Part shown: piece after piece, positions 14,144-22,405 of the stretch
Numbering within the stretch: the first letter of the stretch is position 1
Layout of the letters: each line of letters begins with the position of its first letter
Assembly: GCA_964443745.1 (NCBI GenBank)
Contig: CAYUEN010000025.1
Span: 1-27,523 of the forward strand
Length of the DNA stretch: 27,523 bases
Reading direction: 5' to 3'
Source: CAYUEN01 sp964443745
GTDB taxonomy: Bacteria > Campylobacterota > Campylobacteria > Campylobacterales > QNZT01
Notes under the pieces: generated by a model
Database searches by the model: none
What the model was told of the DNA's origin: nothing
The model's input: the letters and a program-made list of their open reading frames with translations, nothing else
Program-made: the position numbers and the translations under genes

Positions 14144-15151
14144 ATGCAACTGACTCTCAACTCACCTCTGGATATGCATCTGCATCTGCGCGACGGAGAG
14201 ATGCTCAAAACCGTCGCGCCTCTAAGCGCGCACACTTTTGCGGCCGCGATTGTCATGCCCAATCTCGTTCCTCCCGTTACGACGATCGAGGAGGTGATCG
14301 CTTATAGAAAACGGATTCTTGAAGCGATCGGTTCGGAGCGATTCGATCCGCTCATGACCCTCTTTTTCAAAACCGATTACGACTACGCTTTTCTCAAAGA
14401 GGCAAAACCCTTCATCCGGGCGATCAAACTCTACCCGGCCGGCATCACGACCAATTCCGAAGGGGGTGTCGCCACGATCGATCCCACCGTGCTCGCCCCG
14501 ACACTGGAGGCGATGAGCGACCTGGAGATACCACTGCTGATCCATGGCGAAACAGAAGGTTTCGTGATGGACCGCGAGAGGGAATTCATACCCGTCTACG
14601 AACGGCTCGCTTCCAACTTTCCCGACCTGAGGATCGTGATGGAGCATATCACGACCAAAGAGAGTGTCGCCGCGCTGGAGCGTTACGATAACCTTTTCGC
14701 GACGATCACCCTCCACCATTTGCTGATCACGCTGGACGATGTGGCGGGAGGGTTGTTGCAGCCGCATCTGTTTTGCAAACCGATCGCCAAACGTCCCGAA
14801 GACAAAGATGCACTTCTCTCGGTCGCACTCAACGCGCATCCCAAAGTGATGTTCGGCAGCGATTCGGCTCCCCATCCCCGACATGCCAAAGAATCATGCG
14901 GGTGCGCGGCGGGCGTCTTCACCGCCCCCGTCGCACTCCCCGCACTCGCACAACTCTTCGAGTCGCATGGCAAGCTCGACAACCTGCAGACATTCGTCAG
15001 CGACAACGCGCAGATCATCTACGGATACGATCCGATCGACAAAAAGGTCGTTTTGGAGAAAGCACCCTTTCGGGTACCCGAAAAATACGGAGATGTCGTA
15101 CCTATGTACGCAGGAGAGGAACTTTCATGGCGCATCGGGGAGGTAACCTAA
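14144..15151 (+). CDS. pyrC: Dihydroorotase (PyrC, type II short class)
   Basis: 335 residues. It cyclises N-carbamoyl-L-aspartate to dihydroorotate in pyrimidine synthesis. The binuclear zinc site is complete: His12 and His14 in DMHLHLRDG, the carboxylated Lys95 in IKLYPAG, His134 in LIHGETEG, His168 in VMEHITT, and catalytic Asp240 in FGSDSAPH. This pattern and length match the E. coli PyrC group. The frame is open far upstream (from 13781), overlapping the MBL gene, but the ATG at 14144 has a ribosome site and a promoter directly before it and begins at the family start. Its TAA overlaps the convergent DUF2238 gene stop by 4 nt. Confidence 0.96.
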   Translation: MQLTLNSPLDMHLHLRDGEMLKTVAPLSAHTFAAAIVMPNLVPPVTTIEEVIAYRKRILEAIGSERFDPLMTLFFKTDYDYAFLKEAKPFIRAIKLYPAGITTNSEGGVATIDPTVLAPTLEAMSDLEIPLLIHGETEGFVMDREREFIPVYERLASNFPDLRIVMEHITTKESVAALERYDNLFATITLHHLLITLDDVAGGLLQPHLFCKPIAKRPEDKDALLSVALNAHPKVMFGSDSAPHPRHAKESCGCAAGVFTAPVALPALAQLFESHGKLDNLQTFVSDNAQIIYGYDPIDKKVVLEKAPFRVPEKYGDVVPMYAGEELSWRIGEVT

Positions 15152-15765
15152 CGCCTTTTGATTTCTCGAAGCTGACGATCGTGCAGTTTCGTCAGCGTTC
15201 CCCAGGCGCACAACGCGCCGATCAGGGCGAAAAAGATATCCGACTGGGTATCCCAGATGTATCCCTGCGTCCCCAAAAAGGCATCGGCCGCCTCCTTCGA
15301 AAGAAGAGCCACCCACCACTCGATCAGTTCGTAAAACGCACTCAACGCCAACACGAAACAAAGCAGAAAAAAATTCATCCAACCCCGTGTGCGAAAAACC
15401 CGCTTTCGTATCACGATTTCGCGCGCGATCATGAAAGGCACGAACCCCTGTGCGAAGTGCCCGATCTTGTCGTAATCGTTTCGCGCCAGTGCGAACCACT
15501 CCTTCATCCACTCTCCCAGCGGCACTTCGGCGTAGGTGTAATGGCCTCCGACCATCAAGATGATCGCATGAATCAAAATCAACAGATAGACCAGAGGCGT
15601 CAACGAAAAACGCCGGTACGTCGCCGCGAGCACGACAAATCCCGCCAACGCGGGAAAGACTTCCAGAAACCATGTAGGATAGTCTTTGGGCTCGATCGCA
15701 GACCAGATCAATACACCCCAAAAGAGAAAAAGCCAAAGAAGAACGAAAAAATTATCTCTCTTCAT
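15148..15765 (-). CDS. DUF2238 integral membrane protein (YjdF-like)
   Basis: 205 residues with about six hydrophobic helices (roughly 6-23, 33-48, 55-73, 104-118, 129-148 and 177-194). The central signature YDKIGHFAQGFVPFMIARE and the later ELIEWW and WDTQSDIFFALIGA with conserved acidic residues in membrane segments identify the DUF2238/YjdF family, whose function is unknown. It starts with ATG inside the end of the Lon-like gene (14-nt overlap) and is probably co-transcribed with it; whether the two cooperate is open. Confidence 0.85.
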   Translation of the reverse strand: MKRDNFFVLLWLFLFWGVLIWSAIEPKDYPTWFLEVFPALAGFVVLAATYRRFSLTPLVYLLILIHAIILMVGGHYTYAEVPLGEWMKEWFALARNDYDKIGHFAQGFVPFMIAREIVIRKRVFRTRGWMNFFLLCFVLALSAFYELIEWWVALLSKEAADAFLGTQGYIWDTQSDIFFALIGALCAWGTLTKLHDRQLREIKRR

Positions 15766-18166
15766 CTTTTCCGCTCTTTTTATATCCGCTTCCCCTCTTC
15801 GCGAAACGTTTCAACTTCGCCTCCACCAGCGCATTGACACTCTTTTTGGGAAAGTTTCCCTTCCTATCCCGCTCCCCGGCTGTCATACCCATCAAAATCT
15901 CCATCCCCTCGTCGATATGCGAAATCGCGTAAATAGTGAAAGTCCCTCTCTCCACTGCCTCTCTCACTTCCGTTTTGAGCATCAAATGCTCGATGTTGGC
16001 CGCGGGGATCATGACACCGTGTCCGTCTCCTCTCTTTTTGAGACGACACAGATCGAAAAAGCCTTCGATCTTTTCATTGATGCCGCCGACGGCCTGGATC
16101 TGGCCGTTTTGATTCACGGATCCCGTTACCGCGATGGATTGGTTCAACGGTAAGTCGGCAAGCGAAGAGAGCAGCGCATAGAGCTCCGCCGCGGAGGCGC
16201 TGTCTCCCTCGACCGGCCCGTAGGATTGTTCGAACACCAGCGTCGCCGTAAGGCTCAACCGAAACTCTCTCGCATATCGCGACGCGAGATAGGAAGAGAG
16301 GATCATCACCCCTTTGGAGTGGATCGGACCTGCGAGTTTCACCTCTCTCTCGATATCCACGATCGCCCCCTTGCCGAGTCTCGTACGGGCGGTGATCCGC
16401 ACGGGGCGACCGAAAGTGATGTCTCCCATCTCGACGACGGAGATACCGTTGATTTGTCCGACAACTTCCCCGGTCGTATCGATCATCAGCGTATCTCTTC
16501 GAATCTCTTCAAAAATCTCCTCTTCGATCCGGCTCGAACGCAGACGTCTGTTACGGATCGCCGTTTCGATCTCCGCTTTCGTGATCGTCTCCGATTCGTT
16601 CTCGCGCGCTATGAAATCGGCCTCCTCCATCACATCCACGACACTCTGAAGATGTGTCGAGAGCTTTTTGCTATCGGAAACGAGTCTGGAGCTGTATTCG
16701 ATTATCCGACATATCGCCCCGGCATCGAGCCGAAGTAGATTCTCTTCCTGCGCGATCGTAGCGATCATTCTGGCATAGAGCCGTATCGTCTCCTTCGATC
16801 GATCCATCCTCTCTTCGAAGTCGGCCGTCACTCTAAACAACTCTTTGAATTCCGGATCGAAATTGGAAAGCAGATAGTAGAGAATCCGCTCTCCCACCAA
16901 AACGATTTTCAGTTGCAGCGGAATCGTTTCGGGCTCCAGCGAAACAGTACTCATAAGGCTGAACTTTTCGGCCAGCGCTTCGATACGTATTTCGCCGGAT
17001 CGTAGCATGCGCTTCAATCCCTCCCAGACGAAAGGTTCACTCAATACTTTCCTCGCATCGAGGATAAGATATCCGCCGTTTGCCCGATGCAACGCACCCG
17101 GTTTGATTAGACTGAAATTGGTCACGAGTGTTCCCATATGGGAAATATATTCGATACGTCCGAAGATATTGGTGAAAGTGGGATTGTCTTCGTAGACAAC
17201 GGGAGCACCCTCCTTCTCCTTGTGCGAAACCAGCAAGTTGACCTGATAACGGACAAAAACACCCGACTGTTTCAGCGACTTTTGCATCGCATCTGTGAAC
17301 ATCATCGGTCCCTGCTGTATCTGCAGAAAATACTCCGCATTCAAAACCATATCCTCTTCCACTTTTTCGAGATAGGCGATCACTTTCGGATGCTCACGAT
17401 ATTTCCGTTTGATCTTTTCGATCATCTCTCCTACAGCGTTCTTGATCATCCCCTCTTCGAGAGATTTGAGCTCTTTTTGTGTCCGTTCGCTCTCTTTGAG
17501 CAGCTTTTGGGATACGGAGTCGATTTCGTCGCGATACCGCTTGATTTTTTCCTCGATAATCGCCTTTTGCGCTTCGCTCAGCGATTGGAACACCTCGGGA
17601 GGCATGATCTTGCCTTCCGACGTGAGGGGTGCCATCGTATACCCGGCCATTGAATACCTGATCGCGATGCCATCCTCTCTCGCACGTTTTTGAATATCGG
17701 TAAAATAGGCTTCCCGAATCTGATTCAGGCGATCCAGAATCGCCTGCTTTTTCCGCCGGTATTCGTCACTGTCGAAAAGTGCAGGTACCACACTCTGGAA
17801 AAGATCCACCATCTTCTCCATCTCTTTTTGAAAACCTTTCCCTTCACCGGGTCCGAACTCCAGCGCGATCGGTTTGCGGGGATCTTCGAAATTGTTTACA
17901 TAACACCACTCCGAAGGGGTCGACAATCTCTCCGCCCGCTTTTTCAGTGTTCGTTGCAGCAGTGTATGTTTGCCGACACCACTGCTACCCATCGCGTAGA
18001 GATTGTAACCTTTGCGATCGATTCCTATTCCGAATCGTATCGCATCCAGGGCACGTTTTTGACCGACGATCTCCTCTAACGGCCTCGCTTCGTCAGAGGT
18101 TTCGAAATCCAGCTTGCCGGTATCGCAGGGGTGATATATCTGATCGCTTTTCAATATTTGAGCCAC
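15752..18166 (-). CDS. Lon-like AAA+ ATP-dependent protease
   Basis: 804 residues from the GTG at 18166. An N-terminal part with GQKRALDAIRFGIGI and Walker A GSSGVGKHT (60-68) is followed by a long helical, charged insertion (about 150-260) and further AAA+ sequence including RANGGYLILDARKVL, a Walker B-like region. The C-terminal Lon protease domain has the Ser-Lys dyad: Ser656 in VEGDSASAAE and Lys699 in GGINEKIEGF, 43 residues apart as in Lon (Ser679/Lys722). This is the AAA_32/LonC-B-like group, not classical LonA, as the N-terminal Lon substrate domain is absent. An upstream GTG at 18217 is possible, but 18166 has AAAGGA at ideal distance and lies downstream of the likely promoter. Confidence 0.9.
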   Translation of the reverse strand: MAQILKSDQIYHPCDTGKLDFETSDEARPLEEIVGQKRALDAIRFGIGIDRKGYNLYAMGSSGVGKHTLLQRTLKKRAERLSTPSEWCYVNNFEDPRKPIALEFGPGEGKGFQKEMEKMVDLFQSVVPALFDSDEYRRKKQAILDRLNQIREAYFTDIQKRAREDGIAIRYSMAGYTMAPLTSEGKIMPPEVFQSLSEAQKAIIEEKIKRYRDEIDSVSQKLLKESERTQKELKSLEEGMIKNAVGEMIEKIKRKYREHPKVIAYLEKVEEDMVLNAEYFLQIQQGPMMFTDAMQKSLKQSGVFVRYQVNLLVSHKEKEGAPVVYEDNPTFTNIFGRIEYISHMGTLVTNFSLIKPGALHRANGGYLILDARKVLSEPFVWEGLKRMLRSGEIRIEALAEKFSLMSTVSLEPETIPLQLKIVLVGERILYYLLSNFDPEFKELFRVTADFEERMDRSKETIRLYARMIATIAQEENLLRLDAGAICRIIEYSSRLVSDSKKLSTHLQSVVDVMEEADFIARENESETITKAEIETAIRNRRLRSSRIEEEIFEEIRRDTLMIDTTGEVVGQINGISVVEMGDITFGRPVRITARTRLGKGAIVDIEREVKLAGPIHSKGVMILSSYLASRYAREFRLSLTATLVFEQSYGPVEGDSASAAELYALLSSLADLPLNQSIAVTGSVNQNGQIQAVGGINEKIEGFFDLCRLKKRGDGHGVMIPAANIEHLMLKTEVREAVERGTFTIYAISHIDEGMEILMGMTAGERDRKGNFPKKSVNALVEAKLKRFAKRGSGYKKSGKDEER

Positions 18167-18200
18167 TTGGAATCCTTTTGCACAGGTCGGTCGATAGAAG

Positions 18201-18206
18201 ATTGTA
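18201..18206 (-). promoter_or_regulatory. Likely -10 box of the Lon-like gene
   Basis: TACAAT on the minus strand lies 34 nt upstream of the GTG at 18166, with TTTAAA 17 nt further up. It sits between the two candidate starts, which supports the downstream one. Confidence 0.45.
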
Positions 18207-18245
18207 CCATGTGTCACGTTTCATTTAAAACTCAACATAACCTGC

Positions 18246-18251
18246 TAAAAT
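18246..18251 (+). promoter_or_regulatory. Possible -10 box of the MOSC gene
   Basis: TAAAAT lies 25 nt upstream of the TTG at 18277; AAAAGGA at 18265-18271 serves as ribosome site. It is divergent to the Lon-like promoter. Confidence 0.35.
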
Positions 18252-18276
18252 ATTTTTATCTTATAAAAGGATTCGC

Positions 18277-18732
18277 TTGCAAAAATCGCCGTATAGACTT
18301 CTGGGACTTTTTATTACCGAATATGGTACGGGCAGAACCCTTCCTCGAAAAAGAGTTGAACTCGATATCGACGGGGTAAAAGGCGACAAGCATTACGCCA
18401 AAGAGAGAAGTCGCTCCGTATTGATCACTTCGGACGAAGCGTACCGCATCGCCGAAGAAGCCGGTATCGAAATTTCCTACGGAGCGCTGGGCGAGAATAT
18501 CCTCGTGGAGGGGGATTTGCACGAGCTTTCTCCGGGAGATCGGTTGCGCATAGGAGAATCGACTCTCGAAATCGTTCAAAAATGTCCGCTATGCAGCCAT
18601 CTTTCCGCTATCGATTCCGCATTGCCGAAGCTGCTCAAAAACGACAGAGGCGTTTTCGCGAGAGTGGAGGAGGAGGGAGAAATCACCCTTTCGGACGAAA
18701 TCACCCTCTTCTCGAAGGCTACTTGGAAGTAA
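18277..18732 (+). CDS. MOSC-domain protein
   Basis: 151 residues from a TTG start with AAAAGGA upstream. The stand-alone MOSC domain is recognisable from GDKHYAKERSRSVLITSDEA, GALGENILVEGDLHELSPGDRLRIG and the Cys-bearing EIVQKCPLCSHL; in MOSC proteins a conserved Cys is thought to carry sulfur or handle the molybdenum cofactor. The last 14 nt overlap the convergent DUF302 lipoprotein gene. Its neighbour operon encodes SoxC, a molybdenum enzyme, so a link to cofactor handling is plausible but is inferred only from position. Confidence 0.85.
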   Translation: MQKSPYRLLGLFITEYGTGRTLPRKRVELDIDGVKGDKHYAKERSRSVLITSDEAYRIAEEAGIEISYGALGENILVEGDLHELSPGDRLRIGESTLEIVQKCPLCSHLSAIDSALPKLLKNDRGVFARVEEEGEITLSDEITLFSKATWK

Positions 18733-19783
18733 GCTTTTTAAGAATGTTTTTGAATTTCTCTTCCGCATCGATCAGGATTTTTTTGGACGCATCGTCCGTA
18801 ATTCCCATGGAGGAAATCCAGTTGTAGACACTCGGAAATCCGAAATGTACGGTGTCGTCTCCCTCTTTTTTGTACATATACATCGAACATGGCGCATATG
18901 CTCCCGCTTCTGGATGTTCTTTGGAAATGGTATAGATAACGGGAATCTTGCAGATGGAATAGGTGATATAAAAATCGTATCCCGTCTCTTCGATCTCGTC
19001 GCTCAATTCATTGAACGCCGGCATAGAAAAACCGTTGGGACTCAACGCACTCTCGAAATCGTTCTCCAGATCCTCCAACTCGTCTTCCCACTCTTCACCC
19101 ATCTTCATCGAAGCTTCTACCACAAGCGGCGCTTTCACATCGATTTTATTATCCACGACCACGACGAATTTTCCGTTGGGAAGTGCGGCTTTGAGTGCTT
19201 TTTTGATCATCCCATCCAACGCTTTCCATCCTGCATGATCGGCCGGAATTCCGGTAATCTCCGCCATTCGCGCGGGTGAAAGTGTCGCGATGGAGATCGT
19301 CTTATCACCTTTCTTGGTGTAGATGGACATACTGATCGGCGCGAAAAGTCCGATTTTGGGATACTCTTTGATAAACTGCGCGACGATATCCTTGTTGTAA
19401 TAAGCCGCGAGATTGTAGACATCGTAGTAGGTATTGTTGAAGTCTCTTTTGTAAGGGATATTCATATTGTTGTTCGCGGCGATATAAAAACCGCTCTTCT
19501 CGAACGCTTCCTGAATCGTTTCCGGTGTGATCTTCCCTTCGCTGTTGTCACTCCGAAAAATCCAGATATCGTCGTTGATCGTCGCGGCGGCGGCTTTTGT
19601 CGTCTCCTTTTTTGTGCTTTGGGACACCTCTTGAGCCGCTTTTTTCGTATTCGCTTCGACACTCCGCGTCGTTTCGGAGGCGCTCTTTGCGACCTTATCC
19701 GTCGAACCTCCCTCGGGTTGTGCGGAACATCCGCCCATTACGAAGCCCATCACAACAAGAAGTGTCAACAGGTACTTCTTCAT
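18719..19783 (-). CDS. Lipoprotein with two DUF302 domains
   Basis: 354 residues. A lipoprotein signal with lipobox MGGC places Cys19 as lipidated residue. A low-complexity, Ser/Thr/Lys-rich linker follows to about residue 70. Two DUF302-like domains then follow (about 75-205 and 225-345); the second copy contains YTISKEHPEAGAYAPCSMYMYKK, and the first the parallel QFIKEYPKIGLFAPISMSIYTKK, which shows an internal duplication. DUF302 proteins occur widely in sulfur-oxidising bacteria, function unresolved. It is the last gene of the apparent sox operon, 16 nt after the preceding hypothetical gene, with AAAGGAG before its ATG. Confidence 0.82.
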   Translation of the reverse strand: MKKYLLTLLVVMGFVMGGCSAQPEGGSTDKVAKSASETTRSVEANTKKAAQEVSQSTKKETTKAAAATINDDIWIFRSDNSEGKITPETIQEAFEKSGFYIAANNNMNIPYKRDFNNTYYDVYNLAAYYNKDIVAQFIKEYPKIGLFAPISMSIYTKKGDKTISIATLSPARMAEITGIPADHAGWKALDGMIKKALKAALPNGKFVVVVDNKIDVKAPLVVEASMKMGEEWEDELEDLENDFESALSPNGFSMPAFNELSDEIEETGYDFYITYSICKIPVIYTISKEHPEAGAYAPCSMYMYKKEGDDTVHFGFPSVYNWISSMGITDDASKKILIDAEEKFKNILKKLTSK

Positions 19784-19799
19784 CTCTTCTCCTTTATAT

Positions 19800-20261
19800 T
19801 CATTGCTTTACGTTCGATACGTCGAACCAAAACAGCATATTGAAAACAACCGTATGCTCCCGACGCTTTCTGAAATGCTCCTCTATGTCAAAATCCGGCG
19901 ATTCGTATTTGCATTTGTACTCCTCGATGAATTCCGCATAGCGTTTTTCGGGCATACCGCTGATTTCATATACTACCCTATCAAATTTATTATTATTTTT
20001 TATTATAGTTTTACGTTCGATCTCGTTCACGTTGATCGCCCCATACCGTCTCTCTTCCGGTTGTGAGAGTTGCATCTGGATATAGGCTCGTACCGAAGCG
20101 AGGGTGTGTTCGAGCTGAGCGATATCACCATCGCAACTTTCGATGACAAGTGCTCTTTTGGGATCGTATCCCCATCCTCCCGAAATATCCAGGTCCAGAT
20201 CGAATGCCGATCTGATCACCTCTTTGATATCGTCGCCTGATCCCAACTCTTCGAATATCAT
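19800..20261 (-). CDS. Hypothetical protein between soxZ and the DUF302 gene
   Basis: 153 residues, not recognised. It has no signal peptide and no Cys-pair motif (Cys43 and Cys116 only), and it is soluble, with mixed charged sequence: a Gly/Trp stretch SGGWGYDPKRALVIES near residues 27-42, a helix-like region DIAQLEHTLASVRAYIQMQL at about 46-65, and a Lys/Arg-rich middle. It lies in the same direction as soxCDYZ, 99 nt after soxZ and 16 nt before the DUF302 lipoprotein, so it is probably part of that transcript. The frame is open upstream all the way to the soxZ stop, but those 33 codons hold no usual start; the ATG at 20261 has only a weak GGAAA site. Confidence 0.65.
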   Translation of the reverse strand: MIFEELGSGDDIKEVIRSAFDLDLDISGGWGYDPKRALVIESCDGDIAQLEHTLASVRAYIQMQLSQPEERRYGAINVNEIERKTIIKNNNKFDRVVYEISGMPEKRYAEFIEEYKCKYESPDFDIEEHFRKRREHTVVFNMLFWFDVSNVKQ

Positions 20262-20360
20262 ATTTTTCCGCTTTCCGATGGTATCCGGAATTTCCGTCCC
20301 CGTGGGGTTTTCGATTCGATCACCATCATCCCGTTTCGGACGATAGTGATCGTCGGTGAA

Positions 20361-20654
20361 CTACTTGATCTTGACTTTTTTGGATTTGGTATTGCCTTTG
20401 AGATCGACCCAACTGATCTCCATCTCGTCACCCTTTTTCGCCCCTTTGAACTTGAATTTGATCAAAGGATTTTTGGACAAGAACTGGCTCGTGGACATAT
20501 CGAACACCACTTTCCCGTTTGCTTTGGCCGTGATATGGGTGATGAAATTCGCCTCTTTTCCTTTTCTTTTCGCCTGATCATAAGTCAGCATATCGTGTTT
20601 GAACATCGCCTTGACTTTGACGATTCCGTTTTTCTCTTTCGCTTTTACTTTCAT
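20361..20654 (-). CDS. soxZ: SoxZ thiosulfate-carrier subunit
   Basis: 97 residues, standard SoxZ length. It forms the heterodimeric carrier with SoxY in the periplasm, on which thiosulfate sulfur is oxidised; SoxZ lacks a signal peptide and is exported with SoxY. Recognisable parts are VKAMFKHDMLTYDQAKRKG, THITAKANGKVVFDMSTSQ, SKNPLIKFKFKGAKKGDEM and ISWVDLKGNT. AAGGAAA precedes the ATG at a fitting distance, and soxY lies 45 nt upstream. Confidence 0.95.
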   Translation of the reverse strand: MKVKAKEKNGIVKVKAMFKHDMLTYDQAKRKGKEANFITHITAKANGKVVFDMSTSQFLSKNPLIKFKFKGAKKGDEMEISWVDLKGNTKSKKVKIK

Positions 20655-20699
20655 GTCGTTTCCTTTTTTCTGTTTTCTCTATTGTCCCGATACGGAGGA

Positions 20700-21146
20700 T
20701 CAACCTTCACATCCACCCAACGCAACGTCGAGTGTTCTCTTGCCGATATAGTATTTTCCGTCTCTACCTTCGACGATAGCCGTAATCGTTCCCGATTTTT
20801 TCATTTTGATCTTGAAAGAGAAATCGACCGGCTGCCCTTCGGGAACGTCGAAGACCGCAACCGTACTCTCCGGATTCGCATCCTGGAATACAGCCACGGT
20901 TTTTGCATCGATCTTGGATTTGACCGTGACCGGTACCTGCCCGCCGTTGCTCGCGACATCGGGAGTTTTGACGGTGACGCCCTTTTCGACCGGCGTAATC
21001 GAGCCGTAGAGTTTTTCGATAGCATCTTTGACGTTTTTCGCCGTCCAAGTATCCGGTTTCTCTTTTCTGAAGTCCTTCGCATTTACCGCCATTGGAATGG
21101 CAGCGAGCGTCGCTAGACCAAATCCCAAAAATTTTCTTCTTTCCAT
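20700..21146 (-). CDS. soxY: SoxY sulfur-carrier subunit
   Basis: 148 residues. An N-terminal twin-arginine-type signal (ERRKFLGFGLATLAAIP) exports the SoxYZ pair; cleavage falls near residue 23. The immunoglobulin-like domain ends in a single carrier Cys146, in the C-terminal GGCEG. The usual family motif is GGCGG, so one Gly is replaced by Glu here. The substrate sulfur is bound covalently to this Cys. It has AAAGGAT before the ATG. A Cys-bearing tail of this type is the functional heart of the Sox pathway. Confidence 0.95.
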   Translation of the reverse strand: MERRKFLGFGLATLAAIPMAVNAKDFRKEKPDTWTAKNVKDAIEKLYGSITPVEKGVTVKTPDVASNGGQVPVTVKSKIDAKTVAVFQDANPESTVAVFDVPEGQPVDFSFKIKMKKSGTITAIVEGRDGKYYIGKRTLDVALGGCEG

Positions 21147-21220
21147 TTTTCATCCTTTCTTTGTTTGTTTTGCGGGCTCATGCCCACCGGAGATTTTCGA
21201 ACGATCTTCATTCTATCTTC

Positions 21221-21237
21221 CGATCGTGAAGCGATCG
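21221..21237 (-). repeat. Short inverted repeat between soxD and soxY
   Basis: CGATCG is repeated around a 5-nt gap just after the soxD stop; on the minus strand it reads as CACGATCG twice. In the 95-nt gap it might form a weak hairpin that adjusts soxYZ levels relative to soxCD. Confidence 0.3.
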
Positions 21238-21241
21238 TGGA

Positions 21242-22405
21242 TCACTTCGCCTTCTCCACCATAAAATCGACGATCGCTTTGACCTGATCGTCCGACAGGT
21301 CCATATTACCCCCTTTGGGAGGCATCGCACCCTTTCCGTTGAGTGCATTTTTATAAACGGTGTCGATTCCGTTTTCAAGAACCGTTTTCCACGCGTCTTT
21401 GTCGCCAAGCACCGGCGCATCTGCCGTACCGCTGTCATGACAGACCGCACAGTTGGCCGTGTAGAGTTTTTTACCCTCCGCATTGGCGGCACCGCCACCC
21501 GATTCGCAATCACAGCTGGCAATCCAACATGGATTTTTCGGCTCGCTTCTCTCTACGGACATCGGTGGACTGAAATCTTTCATCTCGACCTGAATCCTGA
21601 CCACCTTCGGTTTTCCTTCGAAACACTCCTTCATGCAACGCGTTCCATTGCCGTAATTGGAATAATCGTTGAAAAACTTCCGAACGTTTTCCAGCCCCTC
21701 GGGACCGTCGATTTTGGGAACGAAGCCGTCTTTGTTCGGCATCTGCAGCTTCAGAAGTTTTTCTCTGTTCAAATCGTACTCTTCATCCAACTCCTCGCCA
21801 TCGATCTTCAATTCGTTCAGGGAGATGATATAAGCCGTCAAAGCGTAGACTTCGTCATCGCTCAGACTAAGCGGTGCAGGATGCGGCATACCCGTTTTGA
21901 TATACCACCAGAGTGTCGACGCATAGGGCCAATAGGTACCGAATACCCGTACGGGCCCGTCGCTGTCGGGTGTCGTCCTTTGGTATTTCAGACTCTCATG
22001 CAACTCGTAGGCGTTTCCTTTCGAGAGTGCGGGATATCCTCCCCCACCCGAACCGAAATCGCCATGGCAGGACTGACACTTCTCTTCATAGACCGTTTCA
22101 CCCTCTTCGACCGTGCCATGGCCTTCCGGCAGCCCCGTTCCATCGGGCATGACGTCTATATCCCACGCCTTGATTTCGTTGGGTGTGGGTTTTCTGCCGT
22201 AGGTGTATTTCGTTTTGAAGATATCTTCGTTGACATGGTATACGGATATCTTTCCGTTTTTGACCGGATAGGTCACACCGCCGTCGATCACCTTCTTGCC
22301 GTTGGCATAGGTATGCGACGCTCCCGTCTCTCCCGCACCCGCAACAGTCGTCATAGCTGCGGCCATTACTGCAGAAAAAAGAATTTTACGACAAGACTTG
22401 AACAT
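21242..22405 (-). CDS. soxD: SoxD diheme cytochrome c subunit of sulfane dehydrogenase
   Basis: 387 residues. A signal peptide (to about Ala24) exports it to the periplasm. Two heme c sites are present: CQSCH (110-114) in the first domain and CAVCH (319-323) in a C-terminal class I cytochrome domain with distal-ligand motif GAMPPKGG. The first domain also has the WWYIKTGMPHP motif typical of SoxD. Together with SoxC it removes electrons from SoxY-bound sulfane sulfur. The ATG lies inside the end of soxC (20-nt overlap), behind GGGGAGG, so the two are coupled. A Cys-rich stretch CWIASCDCESGGG between the domains is unusual and of unknown purpose. Confidence 0.95.
   Translation of the reverse strand: MFKSCRKILFSAVMAAAMTTVAGAGETGASHTYANGKKVIDGGVTYPVKNGKISVYHVNEDIFKTKYTYGRKPTPNEIKAWDIDVMPDGTGLPEGHGTVEEGETVYEEKCQSCHGDFGSGGGGYPALSKGNAYELHESLKYQRTTPDSDGPVRVFGTYWPYASTLWWYIKTGMPHPAPLSLSDDEVYALTAYIISLNELKIDGEELDEEYDLNREKLLKLQMPNKDGFVPKIDGPEGLENVRKFFNDYSNYGNGTRCMKECFEGKPKVVRIQVEMKDFSPPMSVERSEPKNPCWIASCDCESGGGAANAEGKKLYTANCAVCHDSGTADAPVLGDKDAWKTVLENGIDTVYKNALNGKGAMPPKGGNMDLSDDQVKAIVDFMVEKAK

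Noticed and set aside
18167..18217. Longer N-terminus of the Lon-like protease from a GTG at 18217
   Set aside because: The likely -10 box lies at 18201-18206, downstream of that GTG, and the GTG at 18166 has a well-placed ribosome site.
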